Source: Jiangella anatolica
GTDB taxonomy: Bacteria > Actinomycetota > Actinomycetes > Jiangellales > Jiangellaceae
Direction of reading: 5' to 3'
NCBI RefSeq assembly: GCF_003236295.1
Contig: NZ_POTW01000021.1
Coordinates: 1-64,000 of the forward strand
Length of the DNA stretch: 64,000 nt
This document shows positions 37,622 through 46,052 of the stretch, one piece after another. Below the pieces are notes generated by a model. That model was given only the letters and a program-made list of their open reading frames with translations, was not told where the DNA came from and made no database searches. The stretch's first letter is position 1; each line of letters starts with the position of its first letter. The translations under genes were made by a program, and so were the position numbers.

Positions 37622-38743
37622 TCAGAACGCGTACCGGAACACCGCCGCGACCGGCCCGCCCTCCGGCACGTCGGCGGCGCGCACGGCCAGCACCCGGCCG
37701 CCGGCCAGCAGCGTCCGCCGGGCGATCTCGTCGACGACGCCGTAGCTGGCGGCGTCGTCGTCGGCGAACGTCACCGCGCCGGACTCCGCGTCGACGAAGC
37801 CGGGCACCTTCTCGTCGATGTCGACGAGCAGCGTGTCGACGACGCCGTAGGTCGCGGCACGGGCGATGCTCGCGAGGTCGGTGGACGCGCGGCCCTGCGC
37901 GCTCCGCACCTCGAACAGGTCGCGGAACCGGGCGAGCTGCCCCGCGTAGACCTCGTCGAGGACCGGCCGGGCCAGATCCGCCAGCTCGTCGTCGGTGGCG
38001 CCCTCCGGGCTGCCGGCGATCCCCGGTCCGGCCAGGTGCGGGTAGCTGTTCACCGAGCGGTAGATCGCGTCCAGCGGCTCGGTGGCGGCCAGGATCAGCG
38101 GAAGTTCCAGGCCGGTGAGCACGCCGCGCAGCGCCTGGTCGACCTTGCGCGCGTACTGCCGCAGCCGGACCTTCTGCCCCTCAGAGCCCTGGATCCGGCC
38201 CACCGGCGCCCGGTCGGCCAGCGACGACTTGCCCGCCGCCGACGCGGCGTCGGACGGCAGCCCGGGCACGTCGACGGTGAACGGCGGGCCGTCGCCGGTG
38301 ACCTCGACCAGCCGCACCGAGCCCGCCGCGAGCGCCAGGACGAACGCCGCCTGCGGGAACGTGACGGCGCGCAGCAGCGGCTTCACGTAGAACCGGTCAC
38401 CCACCTCGACGACGCTGGTCAGCTCGTTCGGCAGCCGGAACACCGTCACGCCGCCGGGCGCGGCGAACACCGCCAGACTGCGGGCCTGCTCGGCCCAGAA
38501 GTCGTCGTCCTCGACGAGGTCGTGCAGCGACTCGCGGACGTCGGCGGCCGCGGCGCGGTCCGCGCCCGCTGCCTCCAATTGCCGGGTCGCCTCGGCGGCC
38601 AGGTTCTTCAGCTCGATCCGCGCGGCCTGCGCCTGCTGGGTGACCGGGCTCGTCGGGACGTAGAGCGAGACGCTGACCGGATCGCGTGCCCCGATCAGCC
38701 GCTCGAGCTGGGCCCGAGCCGGGATGTCGGTGTGGAGCGTCAT
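37622..38743 (-). CDS. bacterial archaeo-eukaryotic release factor family 3 (baeRF3) protein
   Basis: A 373-residue protein. The N-terminal part has the eRF1-like layout PVSVSLYVPTSPVTQQAQAARIELKNL. The central part FAAPGGVTVFRLPNELTS…FYVKPLLRAV is typical of baeRF proteins, and the C-terminal part has an L7Ae/eRF1 domain-3-like fold (ATYGVVDTLLVDIDEKVPG … GGRVLAVRAADVPEGGPVAAVFRY). These proteins are thought to act on stalled ribosomes or peptidyl-tRNA, but direct evidence is limited. ATG 38743 is preceded by GGTGGAGGG. The antiporter gene follows without a gap. Confidence 0.82.
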   Translation of the reverse strand: MTLHTDIPARAQLERLIGARDPVSVSLYVPTSPVTQQAQAARIELKNLAAEATRQLEAAGADRAAAADVRESLHDLVEDDDFWAEQARSLAVFAAPGGVTVFRLPNELTSVVEVGDRFYVKPLLRAVTFPQAAFVLALAAGSVRLVEVTGDGPPFTVDVPGLPSDAASAAGKSSLADRAPVGRIQGSEGQKVRLRQYARKVDQALRGVLTGLELPLILAATEPLDAIYRSVNSYPHLAGPGIAGSPEGATDDELADLARPVLDEVYAGQLARFRDLFEVRSAQGRASTDLASIARAATYGVVDTLLVDIDEKVPGFVDAESGAVTFADDDAASYGVVDEIARRTLLAGGRVLAVRAADVPEGGPVAAVFRYAF

Positions 38744-38792
38744 CCCTCCACCGTCCCACAGCACGGGCGGTTGACGCAGGCCGTCGTCGCAT

Positions 38793-38836
38793 CGATACTC
38801 AACCTATTGGTTTATAAGCCGATCGGTTGAGTATCG
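38793..38836. promoter_or_regulatory. operator region of the ArsR/SRPBCC operon
   Basis: Perfect 12-bp arms CGATACTCAACC and GGTTGAGTATCG are 20 bp apart. The spacer completes two smaller palindromes, AACCTATTGGTT and CCGATCGG, and includes an AT-rich TATAAG (38813-38818) that may be the -10. The AACC-N4-GGTT core is typical of ArsR proteins paired with SRPBCC genes. The region ends 8 bases before the ArsR start codon. Confidence 0.65.
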
Positions 38837-38844
38837 GAGAGACG

Positions 38845-39186
38845 ATGGACGACGGACTGAGCCTGGTCTTCGCGGCGCTCGCCGACCCGACCCGGCGGGC
38901 CATCCTGGCCCGGCTGGCCGAGGGGCCGGCGCCGGTGACCGAGCTCGGCCGGCCGTTCGACATCAGTGCCCAGGCGGTCTCCAAGCACCTCAAGGTGCTG
39001 GAGCGGGCCGGGCTGATCAGCCGCAGCCGGCAGGGCCAGTGGCGCCCGTGCCGGCTGGAGGCGGCGCCGCTGGAGCGGGCCGGCGGCTGGATCGAGCAGT
39101 ACCGCGCGGTCTGGGAGGACTCCTTGGGCCGCCTCGAGCAGGAGATCGACCGGATCCAGGGGAGGCAGGACCATGCGGACGACTGA
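38845..39186 (+). CDS. ArsR-family winged-helix repressor
   Basis: A 113-residue regulator: LVFAALADPTRRAILARLAEG, recognition helix ISAQAVSKHLKVLERAGL, and wing RSRQGQWRPCRLEAAPL. It is of the metal-independent type that controls AHSA1/SRPBCC genes. GGAGAG precedes ATG 38845. It overlaps the following SRPBCC gene by 14 bp and stands directly behind a large inverted repeat. Confidence 0.92.
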   Translation: MDDGLSLVFAALADPTRRAILARLAEGPAPVTELGRPFDISAQAVSKHLKVLERAGLISRSRQGQWRPCRLEAAPLERAGGWIEQYRAVWEDSLGRLEQEIDRIQGRQDHADD

Positions 39187-39655
39187 GGTGCTCTTCGAGC
39201 CGGGACGGCAGGACATCGTCGTCACCAGGGGTTTCGCCGCACCACCGGACGTCGTCTTCGCGACGATGACCGACCCGGCGCTGATCCCGCGCTGGTGGGG
39301 CTCGCGCCGCTTCGACACCACCGTCGAGGAGATGGACGTGCGACGCGGCGGCAGCTGGCGGTTCGTCACCAGGCACCGCGAGGGACCCGCGACGCCGTAC
39401 GTCTTCCGCGGCGTCTACCACGACGTCGTGCCCGCCTCGCTGATCGTCTCGACGCTGCAGTTCGAGATGGGCGGCCCCGGCCACCTGCAGCTCGTCAGCG
39501 AGTCGTTCGAGCCCGACGGCGACGGCACCCGCTACGTCAACGTCGCGCTCTTCCAGTCCGTCGAAGACCGCGACGGCTGGATCCCGACCGGCATGGAGAC
39601 CGGCATCCGCGACGCGCACGACCTGCTCGACGAGCTGATCGGGGTGGCGCGCTGA
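39173..39655 (+). CDS. SRPBCC (AHSA1-like) protein, first of two
   Basis: A 160-residue START/Bet v1-like protein: ITRGF-type start (VVTRGFAAPPDVVFATMTDPALIPRWWG), PGGSWRF-like RRGGSWRFV and a C-terminal helix (GMETGIRDAHDLLDELI). It should bind a hydrophobic ligand in its cavity. It overlaps the ArsR gene upstream and shares its stop/start base with the next SRPBCC gene, so all three are translated as one operon. Confidence 0.9.
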   Translation: MRTTEVLFEPGRQDIVVTRGFAAPPDVVFATMTDPALIPRWWGSRRFDTTVEEMDVRRGGSWRFVTRHREGPATPYVFRGVYHDVVPASLIVSTLQFEMGGPGHLQLVSESFEPDGDGTRYVNVALFQSVEDRDGWIPTGMETGIRDAHDLLDELIGVAR

Positions 39656-40116
39656 TGGACCTCACCGTCACCCGCGAGTACGACGCGCCGCCGGACCGCG
39701 TGTGGGCCGCGCTGACCGAGCCGGCACTGGTGGCGCGCTGGTGGGGTCCGGCCGGCTTCACCGCGCCGGTCGCCCGCATGGACGTCCGCCCCGGCGGCGT
39801 CTCGCTGGTGTCCATGCGCTCGCCCGACGGTTTCGAGCTGTACAACACCTGGACGTACGGTCTGGTCGACCCGCCGCGCCGGCTGGAGTACCTGCTGCGC
39901 TTCTGTGACGCGACCGGCCGCCCGGTGCCACCGTCGTCGCTCGGCCTGCCCGCCGACGTCCCCGCGACCGGCGTGCCGCACGAGCTGACGCTTCACCCGT
40001 CCGCCGGCGGGACGGAGCTCACCGTCACCGAGCGCGGCTACGGCACGGCCGAGACCGTCCACCTGTCCCGGCTCGGGCTGGAGCAGACGCTGGACAAGCT
40101 CGCGGCCGTCCTGTGA
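39655..40116 (+). CDS. SRPBCC (AHSA1-like) protein, second of two
   Basis: A 153-residue protein of the same fold (LTVTREYDAPPDRVWAALTEPALVARWWGP, RPGGVSLVSM, and a long C-terminal helix LEQTLDKLAAVL). It is clearly paralogous to the preceding protein, sharing the RWWG block, but not a recent duplicate. The two could form a heterodimer. Function unknown. It ends 12 bp before the convergent iron-import operon. Confidence 0.9.
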   Translation: MDLTVTREYDAPPDRVWAALTEPALVARWWGPAGFTAPVARMDVRPGGVSLVSMRSPDGFELYNTWTYGLVDPPRRLEYLLRFCDATGRPVPPSSLGLPADVPATGVPHELTLHPSAGGTELTVTERGYGTAETVHLSRLGLEQTLDKLAAVL

Positions 40117-40128
40117 CCGGCGCCGGGT

Positions 40129-41202
40129 TCATTCCTCTGGCGAGGCGGGGACCTCGGTGGCCGGGTCGCCGTCCAGGGCCGCGACGAGCTGGGGGACGAG
40201 GTGGTCGAGGGTGAACCGGATCGACAGCGGGCTGGCGAAGGAGAACGCCACGTCGGTGGCCGCGGTGTCGAGGAAGACGACGCGACCCTCCCGGCCGGCC
40301 CTGCTGTTGGCGTAGGTCGGGTTGCCGGAGATGACGTTGGCCGCACCCGCCTCCTCCTCCGTCGACGTCCCGCCGATGACGACGACGGCGTCGCCGGCGA
40401 GGTCGAGGTTGTCGCCGACCAGCTCCGGCGAGACCGGCGCCCAGAACTGCGAGCCGGCCAGCTCGTCGATCGCGGCGGGGGTCTGCATGCCGAGCTCGGC
40501 CAGCAGCTGGGACCGCGGGTCGCCCGAGGAGTACATGCCGATGGTGTCCGCCGCCCATGCGCTCCACGCCGCGACCTCCGCGCCGACGAGCTCCGGGTGC
40601 TCCTCCCGTGCCGCGGCGAACAGCCCCTCCACCTCGGCGATGATCTCGTCGGCGCGGTCGGCCTGGCCGAGCGCGGCGCCGATCAGGCGGGTCATGTCGC
40701 GCCACGGCTCGTTGTAGTCGGTGCTGCCGACGGGGCCGGCCACCGTGGGCGCGATCTGCGACAGCGTCTCGTACTCCTCCTCGGTGATGCCGGAGTAGAC
40801 GGCCACGATGAGGTCGGGCCGCAGCTCGGCGACGCGCTCGATGTCGAGCTCGGTGCCGAGCACCTCGGGCGGATCGCCCTCCGCCAGGTCGGCCGCCCAC
40901 GGGTTGATCTCGTGGTCGTAGACGCCGTACCACTGCCGCACGGCGACCGGCGACACGCCGAACTCGTAGAGCCAGTCCTGCTCCTTGTAGCCGACGCTGA
41001 CCACGCGCACGGGAGCGGCCTCGATCTCGGTCTCGCCGAACTTGTGCTCCACCGTCACGGGGAAGGCGCCCTCGGCCGCCGTCCCGGCCGCCGGCTCGTC
41101 GTCGGGTTCGTCCGCGCCGCACGCGGTGACGGTGAGTCCCACCGCGACGAGCATCGTCAGGAGCAGCCGCCGCCAGCGGCCGGCGTCAGTTCCGGAGCGC
41201 AT
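40129..41202 (-). CDS. iron-siderophore ABC importer, lipoprotein binding protein 1
   Basis: A 357-residue FepB/FhuD-type (class III) binding protein with a Sec lipoprotein signal (LLLTMLVAVGLTVTAC, preceded by RWRR). Segments HKFGETEIEAAPVRVVSVGYKEQDWLYEFGVSPVAV and LDIERVAELRPDLIVAVYSGITEEEYETLSQIAPTV are characteristic. It captures ferric siderophores for the FecCD permeases. It is the third of three binding proteins in a row and overlaps the preceding gene by 17 bp. Confidence 0.92.
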   Translation of the reverse strand: MRSGTDAGRWRRLLLTMLVAVGLTVTACGADEPDDEPAAGTAAEGAFPVTVEHKFGETEIEAAPVRVVSVGYKEQDWLYEFGVSPVAVRQWYGVYDHEINPWAADLAEGDPPEVLGTELDIERVAELRPDLIVAVYSGITEEEYETLSQIAPTVAGPVGSTDYNEPWRDMTRLIGAALGQADRADEIIAEVEGLFAAAREEHPELVGAEVAAWSAWAADTIGMYSSGDPRSQLLAELGMQTPAAIDELAGSQFWAPVSPELVGDNLDLAGDAVVVIGGTSTEEEAGAANVISGNPTYANSRAGREGRVVFLDTAATDVAFSFASPLSIRFTLDHLVPQLVAALDGDPATEVPASPEE

Positions 41203-42181
41203 CGGCGGCGTCCTCCAGCTGGGCCTCGTAGGCGGGCACCGAGTAGCCGGCGCCCCACACCGCGTCGTCGACGACGTGGACCCGGCCGGCGCTGACGGCG
41301 GGCAGGCGGCTCCACAGCGGGTGCGCCTCCAGCTGGGCCATTGTCTCGTCCGGGTCCTGGCTGGCGCTGACGAACAGCACCTCGTGGTCGAACCGGCCGA
41401 GCTCCTCGCCGGACACCTCGGTGAAGAACTCCTCCGGCGTCGGCCGCGTGCCGGGCAGGCCCAGCCGGTCGAGGATCGGGCTGCACACCGAGCCGTAGCT
41501 GTCGCCGAAGACGCGCAGGTAGGCAGCCGTCGGGAGGGCGCCGCCGGCCTGCGCCGCGCTCGCCACGTCGTCGATCCGCTCGCGCAGCGCGGCGGCGACG
41601 TCACGCGCCGCGGACTCGCGGCCGACCACCGTGCCGACGCCGAGCAGCAGCTCCATCGACTCGTCGAACGTGCGGTAGCCGTTGCGCACGGCGACCGTGG
41701 GCACGTCGATGGTCTCGAGCGTCTTGAAGATCGGGCCGTAGTAGTCGTCGAAGCCGGTCTCGGCGACGATGAGGATCAGGTCCGGGTTCGCCAGCAGGAT
41801 CTTCTCCGCGTTGGGCTCGGCATGCGTGCCGACGTCGGTGAGGCCGGCGATGAGGTCGGGGACGCCGAGGTAGTCCAGCGTCGACAGATCCGCGACGTCG
41901 GCCTTGGCGAACCCGGCGATGCGGTCGGTCTCGAACCCGAGGCTGATGAGGTTGCCGAGGATCTGCTGGTCCATGACCACGACCCGCTGCGGGTCGGCCG
42001 GCACCTCGATCGTCGCGCCGAAGACGTCCTGGACCGAGCGGGTCGTGCTGGTGGCCCGCGGCCGCGGCTCCGACGTGCCGCAGCCGGCGAGGATGCCGGC
42101 GGCGGACAGGATCGCCAGGAACTGGCGGCGGGTCGCGTCGTCGTCGATCTGGGCGGGCCGCGTCAGCAGGGTCGTTGCCAT
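41186..42181 (-). CDS. iron-siderophore ABC importer, lipoprotein binding protein 2 (Tat-like signal)
   Basis: A 331-residue class III binding protein. The N-terminus has a twin-arginine motif and lipobox (DDATRRQFLAILSAAGILAGC), suggesting Tat export and lipid anchoring. EVPADPQRVVVMDQQILGNLISLGFETDRIAG and AEKILLANPDLILIVAETGFDDYYGPIFKTLETIDVPTV are typical of FecB-like proteins. The Tat-like N-terminus is shared with binding protein 3, indicating duplication. ATG 42181 begins at the signal; longer in-frame extensions lack homology. Confidence 0.9.
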   Translation of the reverse strand: MATTLLTRPAQIDDDATRRQFLAILSAAGILAGCGTSEPRPRATSTTRSVQDVFGATIEVPADPQRVVVMDQQILGNLISLGFETDRIAGFAKADVADLSTLDYLGVPDLIAGLTDVGTHAEPNAEKILLANPDLILIVAETGFDDYYGPIFKTLETIDVPTVAVRNGYRTFDESMELLLGVGTVVGRESAARDVAAALRERIDDVASAAQAGGALPTAAYLRVFGDSYGSVCSPILDRLGLPGTRPTPEEFFTEVSGEELGRFDHEVLFVSASQDPDETMAQLEAHPLWSRLPAVSAGRVHVVDDAVWGAGYSVPAYEAQLEDAADALRN

Positions 42182-42195
42182 GGTTGCCACCTCGC

Positions 42196-43245
42196 TCACG
42201 CGCCCATCAGGGTGAGGGCGTCGTCGATGTCCTCGATCACGCGGCGGGCCGCGACGGCGCCGCCGAACTCCCAGTGGTTGCCGACGATCACGACGCGGTC
42301 GCGGCGGACGACGTCCAGCGTCGGCCACAGCGGGCTCTGCTCGTGCTCGGTCGACTCCTCGCGCACCTCGAGGAAGAGCAGGTCGGCGTCGACGAGGCCG
42401 AGGTTCTCGGCGGACAGTGCGATCGTGCCGTACTCGTCGGGCACGACGCCGTCCAGCTGCGGCGGAGCGGTGAAGCCGAGCTCACTGAGCAGGATCGTGC
42501 CCAGCACGCCGGACTCCCCCGCCGTCGACAACGCGTTGATCGCCATGGAGTCCGGCGTGCTCTTGGCCTCTGTCACGGTGGTCGAGGCGATCGCGTCGGC
42601 GTGCTCGTCGCGCAGGTCGGCCAGCAGGCGCTCGCTCTCGGCGATGTAGGCCTCGGCCTCGTCCTCCAGCTCCAGCAGCGCGCCGTACGCCCGCAGGGTG
42701 CTGCGCCAGTCCTGGAACGACGCCGTCCCGCCGTACCTCGTCGCGGGATCGCGGGTCTGGCTCGTCGGCACGACCAGCAGTGGCGCGATCCGGGCCAGCT
42801 CGTCCTGCTGCTCCATGCCGTCGATCTGGTCGAACGGGGCCAGGATGAGGTCGGGCTCGGCCGCGGCGACGGTCTCGAGGTTGGCCTCGAAGGCGAACCC
42901 CGGATCCACCAGGCCCTCCCGCGACACCTCGTCGTACAGGTAGTGGGACGGGTCCTGGGCGAACCACGTCGCGCCGAACACCCCGACGATTCGCGACGTG
43001 TCGAAGCCGAGGGCGACGAGGTAGTCCAGCGTCATCAGGTCGGCGAGGATCCGCCGCGGGGCGACGGGGATCTCGACGTCGCCGTACGCCCCGGCGACGG
43101 TGCGGGTGCCGGCCTCCTCCGTCGCGCCGGTGTCGTCATCGGCGCCGCAGGCGGCCACCAGACCGGCGGCGGCGAGGACGGCGAGGAACTGGCGCCGGGT
43201 GGCGTCGTCGTGGATCTCCGGCACGGCTGCCGACAGCGTGGTCAT
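42196..43245 (-). CDS. iron-siderophore ABC importer, lipoprotein binding protein 3 (Tat-like signal)
   Basis: A 349-residue class III binding protein with the N-terminal block HDDATRRQFLAVLAAAGLVAAC, almost the same as in binding protein 2. VEIPVAPRRILADLMTLDYLVALGFDTSRIVGVFGATWF and ANLETVAAAEPDLILAPFDQIDGMEQQDELARIAPLLVV define the FecB-like fold. It stands directly downstream of the iron box at 43271, so its transcription is probably repressed by iron-loaded IdeR/DmdR. GGAGCGC precedes ATG 43245. Confidence 0.9.
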   Translation of the reverse strand: MTTLSAAVPEIHDDATRRQFLAVLAAAGLVAACGADDDTGATEEAGTRTVAGAYGDVEIPVAPRRILADLMTLDYLVALGFDTSRIVGVFGATWFAQDPSHYLYDEVSREGLVDPGFAFEANLETVAAAEPDLILAPFDQIDGMEQQDELARIAPLLVVPTSQTRDPATRYGGTASFQDWRSTLRAYGALLELEDEAEAYIAESERLLADLRDEHADAIASTTVTEAKSTPDSMAINALSTAGESGVLGTILLSELGFTAPPQLDGVVPDEYGTIALSAENLGLVDADLLFLEVREESTEHEQSPLWPTLDVVRRDRVVIVGNHWEFGGAVAARRVIEDIDDALTLMGA

Positions 43246-43270
43246 CAGGGAGCGCTCCTTGGATCCGAAG

Positions 43271-43289
43271 TTAGGCGAGGCTAGCCTAA
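43271..43289. promoter_or_regulatory. iron box (IdeR/DmdR site) before the binding-protein genes
   Basis: TTAGGCGAGGCTAGCCTAA matches the consensus TTAGGTTAGSCTAACCTAA at 16 of 19 positions. It lies 25 bp upstream of the start of binding protein 3 and only 18 bp past the stop of the reductase gene. It implies a second, internal, iron-regulated promoter within the cluster. Confidence 0.8.
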
Positions 43290-43307
43290 TGACACGGTCC
43301 AATCGGG

Positions 43308-44159
43308 TCAATCGTGACGCTCTTCGTCCGCGAACCGGGACAGCTGTGCGGCCCGGTCGGCGTCCGAGGTGCGCGGGCACGTCGTGCACGGGAGTCCGTC
43401 GTCGGCGACCTTGTAGTAGAAGCAGCAGCTGATCCGCCGCCGGGTGAGGTGTGACCGGCCGCGGTCGTCGACCACCGTGTAGTAGCTCGACGGGTCGGCG
43501 AAGTGGTCGGCGCCGCCGGGCAGCGTCGTGCGCGCGGTGGCGACGACCTGCTCCTCCGTCGCCGCCAGCGCGGACGTGTGCAGCCAGAAGCCGCTGTCGA
43601 TGCCGTCGAAGAACGCGCCGAGCAGGTGGCGACGCGGCAGCCGGGCGCCCGTGCGGAACGTCGCCAGGAAGGCGTCGGCGTGGGCGCGCACCTCGGCCCG
43701 CAGGACCGCGGCGAGGGCGGCCTCGTCGTCCACCACCGTGGCGTCCGGGTGCGCGGCCGCGTCGTCGCAGGGAAGACACCAGAACCGCGGATCGAGCACG
43801 GCGACGTCGTCGGGATAGGGATGCTCCGGGTGGCAGCGGAACGCGAGGCTCTCGCGGCCCAGCCGGGGCACCCGGCGGTCGACGAAGAAGCAGCGCGCGG
43901 CCGTCACCGACACGACGTCGGCGTACCAGCCCAGCACGTAGCCGGAGGTGGTCAGCGGGTGGGATCGCCCGTACTCGGTCACCTGCCCGGCGACGGCCGC
44001 CGCCTCCCACGTCGTCACGTACGACTCGTCGACGTCCGAGGTCCGGACGAACCCGTCGGGCACCCGGCCGGGCGACAGGGTGAGGCCCAGCCAGTCGTGC
44101 GCCCTGCTGGCGCGGCCGAGGGTGCGGGCCAGCGGATGCGCCCCCGCATAGTCCGTCAT
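43308..44159 (-). CDS. 2Fe-2S ferric-siderophore reductase (FhuF-like)
   Basis: A 283-residue protein with the FhuF-type C-terminal cysteine cluster: ISCCFYYKV followed after eleven residues by CTTC. These four cysteines hold the [2Fe-2S] centre. The middle region has an IucA/FhuF-like arrangement (RRHLLGAFFDGIDSGFW). It reduces ferric iron in the imported siderophore so that Fe2+ is released in the cytosol. Its start overlaps the stop of the ATPase gene by 4 bp, tying it to the import operon. Confidence 0.88.
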   Translation of the reverse strand: MTDYAGAHPLARTLGRASRAHDWLGLTLSPGRVPDGFVRTSDVDESYVTTWEAAAVAGQVTEYGRSHPLTTSGYVLGWYADVVSVTAARCFFVDRRVPRLGRESLAFRCHPEHPYPDDVAVLDPRFWCLPCDDAAAHPDATVVDDEAALAAVLRAEVRAHADAFLATFRTGARLPRRHLLGAFFDGIDSGFWLHTSALAATEEQVVATARTTLPGGADHFADPSSYYTVVDDRGRSHLTRRRISCCFYYKVADDGLPCTTCPRTSDADRAAQLSRFADEERHD

Positions 44160-44995
44160 CGCGCCGGCTCCTCCTGTGTACGGATCTCGGCGGCCGCGGG
44201 CCGGTGGTGCCGGCCGATCGGCAGCACCAGCGGGGTGCCCGAGACCTCGTCGGTCACCACCCGGCAGGGCAGGCCGAACACGGCCTCGACCAGCTCGGCG
44301 TCGACGACCTCGCCCGGCGGGCCGGACACGACGACGGCTCCGTCGCGCATGACGATCAGGTGGTCGCTGTAGCGGGCCGCCTGGTTGAGGTCGTGCAGCA
44401 CCAGCACGATCGTCCGGCCGTCGCGCTGGTTGAGGTCGGTGAGCAGGTCCAGCACCTCGACCTGGTGGGCGAGGTCGAGGTAGGTCGTCGGCTCGTCGAG
44501 CAGCATCACCTGGGTGCCCTGGGCGAGCGCCATCGCGATCCAGACGCGCTGGCGCTGGCCGCCGGACAGCTCGTCGACGGGCCGGCGGGCCAGCTCGATG
44601 GTGCCGGTCAGCCGCATCGCCTCGGTGACGGCGATCTCGTCGGCCTCGCCCCAGTGCCGGAACCACGTCTGGTGCGGGTAGCGGCCGCGGGCGACCAGGT
44701 CGGTGACCGTGATGCCCTCGGGCGCGATCGGCGCCTGCGGCAGCAGGCCGAGCCGGGTGGCGACGTCCTTGGTCGGCATCCGGTGGATGCTCTCGCCGTC
44801 GAGCAGCACGGTGCCGGCCTTCGGCCGCAGCAGCCGCGCCAGCGCCCGCAGCAGCGTCGACTTGCCGCACGCGTTGGCGCCCACGATGCAGGTGATCCGC
44901 CCGGCGGGGATGTCGACGCTGAGGTCGCGGGCGACCTCGACGCGGTCGTAGGCGAGCGTGAGGCCCTCGCCCACGAGGGTGTGCGTGCCGTGCAT
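44156..44995 (-). CDS. iron-siderophore ABC importer ATPase (FepC-like)
   Basis: A 279-residue ATPase: Walker A GANACGKST (residues 39-47, the iron-importer variant), signature ELSGGQRQRVWIA, Walker B VMLLDEPTTYLDL and switch H in LVLHDLNQAARY. QAPIAPEGITVTDLVARGRYPHQ is the FepC/FecE-type Q-loop region. It energises the two FecCD permeases encoded just upstream. It starts 1 bp after the permease stop and overlaps the reductase gene. Confidence 0.95.
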   Translation of the reverse strand: MHGTHTLVGEGLTLAYDRVEVARDLSVDIPAGRITCIVGANACGKSTLLRALARLLRPKAGTVLLDGESIHRMPTKDVATRLGLLPQAPIAPEGITVTDLVARGRYPHQTWFRHWGEADEIAVTEAMRLTGTIELARRPVDELSGGQRQRVWIAMALAQGTQVMLLDEPTTYLDLAHQVEVLDLLTDLNQRDGRTIVLVLHDLNQAARYSDHLIVMRDGAVVVSGPPGEVVDAELVEAVFGLPCRVVTDEVSGTPLVLPIGRHHRPAAAEIRTQEEPAR

Positions 44996-44996
44996 G

Positions 44997-46052
44997 TCAG
45001 CCTCCGGTCCCGAGCTTGTTCGCGCGGACGAGCAGCCAGATGAGGTAGGGCGCGCCGATGATCCCCGTCACGACGCCGACCGGCAGCTCGACCGGGGCGA
45101 AGACCCTGCGGCCCGCGGTGTCGGCCGCCAGCACGACCAGCGCGCCGACCAAGGCGGCGGGGATCATCGTCAGCGGCGCCCGCACCAGCCGGCGTGCGAC
45201 CGGCGCGGCCATGAACGCGACGAAGGCGACCGGGCCCGCCGCCGCCGTGGCGACCGCGGCGAGCGCGACCCCGGTGAGCACGAGCGCCGCGCGGCTGCGC
45301 TCCACCGGGACGCCCAGTCCGCGTGCCGTCTCCTCGCCCAGCTGCAGGGCCCGCAGCGGACGGGCGAGAAGGAGGGTGATCGGGACCAGGACGAGCAGCG
45401 ACCATGCCAGCGGGCCGGCGTGGCCCCAGTCGCGGCCGTTGATCGACCCGGTGAGCCAGACGGTGGCCTGCGCCGCCTCGGTTATTTCGGCGCGCGTCAT
45501 CAGGTAGGAGATGCCTGCATTGAGCACGGCAGTGATCCCGATGCCGACGAGGACCAGCCGGTACGGCGAGACGCCCCGCTTCCAGGCGAGGACGTAGATC
45601 GCCAGCGCCGTGAGCGTCGCGCCGATCAGTGCGCCGGCGGACACCGCCGACCCGCTCCCGTGCATGACCACGATGACCACCACCGCCGCGGCGGAGGCGC
45701 CCGAGGTGATGCCGATGATGTCGGGAGAGGCCAGCGGGTTGTGCGCCAGCGACTGGAAGATCACGCCGGACAGGCCGAACGCGACGCCGACCAGCAGCGC
45801 CACCAGGGCACGAGGCAGCCGCAGCTCCTGGACGACGAACACGGCGCCGGGGTCCCCGAGGCCGACCAGCGCGCCGGGGACGTTGGCGACCGGGATGGGG
45901 AAGTCGCCGACGGAGATGGACAGGCAGAACGCCACGAAGCCGACGACCGCGAGCACCGCCGACACGACCACGGCGCGGCCGCGGCCCGTGGTGCGGGCGC
46001 CGCGGACGATGGCCCGGTCGGCCTCGTCGATCCTGGACAGGACGGCGCTCAC
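44997..46052 (-). CDS. FecCD-family iron-siderophore permease 2
   Basis: A 351-residue permease with about nine or ten helices. FQSLAHNPLASPDIIGITSGASAAAV is the FecCD signature, and GPVAFVAFMAAPVARRLV is the loop that contacts the ATPase. GTG 46052 overlaps the stop of permease 1 (GTGA). With permease 1 it forms the heterodimeric channel. Confidence 0.95.
   Translation of the reverse strand: MSAVLSRIDEADRAIVRGARTTGRGRAVVVSAVLAVVGFVAFCLSISVGDFPIPVANVPGALVGLGDPGAVFVVQELRLPRALVALLVGVAFGLSGVIFQSLAHNPLASPDIIGITSGASAAAVVVIVVMHGSGSAVSAGALIGATLTALAIYVLAWKRGVSPYRLVLVGIGITAVLNAGISYLMTRAEITEAAQATVWLTGSINGRDWGHAGPLAWSLLVLVPITLLLARPLRALQLGEETARGLGVPVERSRAALVLTGVALAAVATAAAGPVAFVAFMAAPVARRLVRAPLTMIPAALVGALVVLAADTAGRRVFAPVELPVGVVTGIIGAPYLIWLLVRANKLGTGG

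Noticed and set aside
36089-38830. A plus-strand open frame of over 900 codons opposite the DHFR-like, antiporter and baeRF3 genes
   Set aside because: The composition is shadow-like (poly-Arg/Gln/His/Asp) and all three genes beneath it have clear family motifs on the minus strand.
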